Source: Gonocerus acuteangulatus (taxonomy: Eukaryota > Arthropoda > Insecta > Hemiptera > Coreidae). Taken from it: DNA of 64,000 nt. The stretch is taken from assembly GCA_946811695.1 (NCBI GenBank), contig OX328132.1:96658022-96722021 (forward strand), read 5' to 3'. Below are positions 63,855 through 64,000 of this stretch, one piece after another. A model generated the notes under the pieces. That model was not told where the DNA came from, ran no database searches, and worked only from the letters and a program-made list of their open reading frames with translations. Position numbers and translations under genes: made by a program. Within the stretch, counting starts at the first letter, position 1. The number at the start of each line of letters is the position of its first letter.

Positions 63855-64000
63855 GAGTAAACTTTACAAGTTCATTGGGTTTGGAGTTACTAAATCTATT
63901 TTAATTTAATCGTTTTGAATATTTTATTAACAATAATTTGACATATTAAATAATATGTATGTATCAGGGTTTCATATCTTCCCATTAGTTCCAGAAATTA

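Overview
The window is AT-rich nuclear DNA of an animal, most likely an arthropod. It has large spliced introns, tRNA-derived SINEs, non-LTR retrotransposons, many TIR and foldback DNA transposons, and long (TA)n microsatellites. Two repetitive ORF families that I know as 'uncharacterized proteins' scattered through arthropod genomes are also present. The species cannot be named from the sequence.

One host gene runs left to right across almost the whole window. Its exons lie at 9638-9935 (A), 53170-53360 (D), 55144-55385 (E), 60254-60401 (F), 62163-62302 (G) and 62520-62736 (H). They join with matching phases into 1236 nt, or 411 residues plus a UGA; upstream exons are outside the window. The protein carries the end of one MATH (TRAF-like) domain, a complete MATH domain and a third MATH-like segment, then a short coiled coil and an acidic tail. 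Three further candidate exons (35515-35712 B, 46188-46301 C, 48748-48837 X) are all phase 1-1 multiples of three, and all would insert into one loop of the middle MATH domain.

After the UGA in exon H the same frame stays open for 72 more codons. They encode a basic, proline-rich stretch and a hydrophobic segment that looks like a tail anchor. Readthrough, a CGA-to-TGA mutation or an 87-nt in-frame exitron could each explain this. It is the most interesting host-gene feature here.

Most remaining sequence is mobile or repetitive. 61-3036 (-) is a REL-endonuclease LINE lying between (TTA)n tracts, as Dong/R4 elements do. 5570-8061 is a DNA transposon with TIRs over 100 bp and a TAA duplication, holding a decayed ORF of about 567 residues. 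11194-12888 is a foldback element built from nested palindromes. 12915-16462, 41813-42249 and 56870-58205 share CAGGGTG termini. 51345-52490 and 14411-15169 are further foldbacks. A dispersed repeat with a (TA)n tract at a fixed internal position recurs at least seven times. SINEs lie at 8232, 10415, 29247, 30084, 52780 and 54628. Minisatellites lie at 8611, 16876 and 33459.
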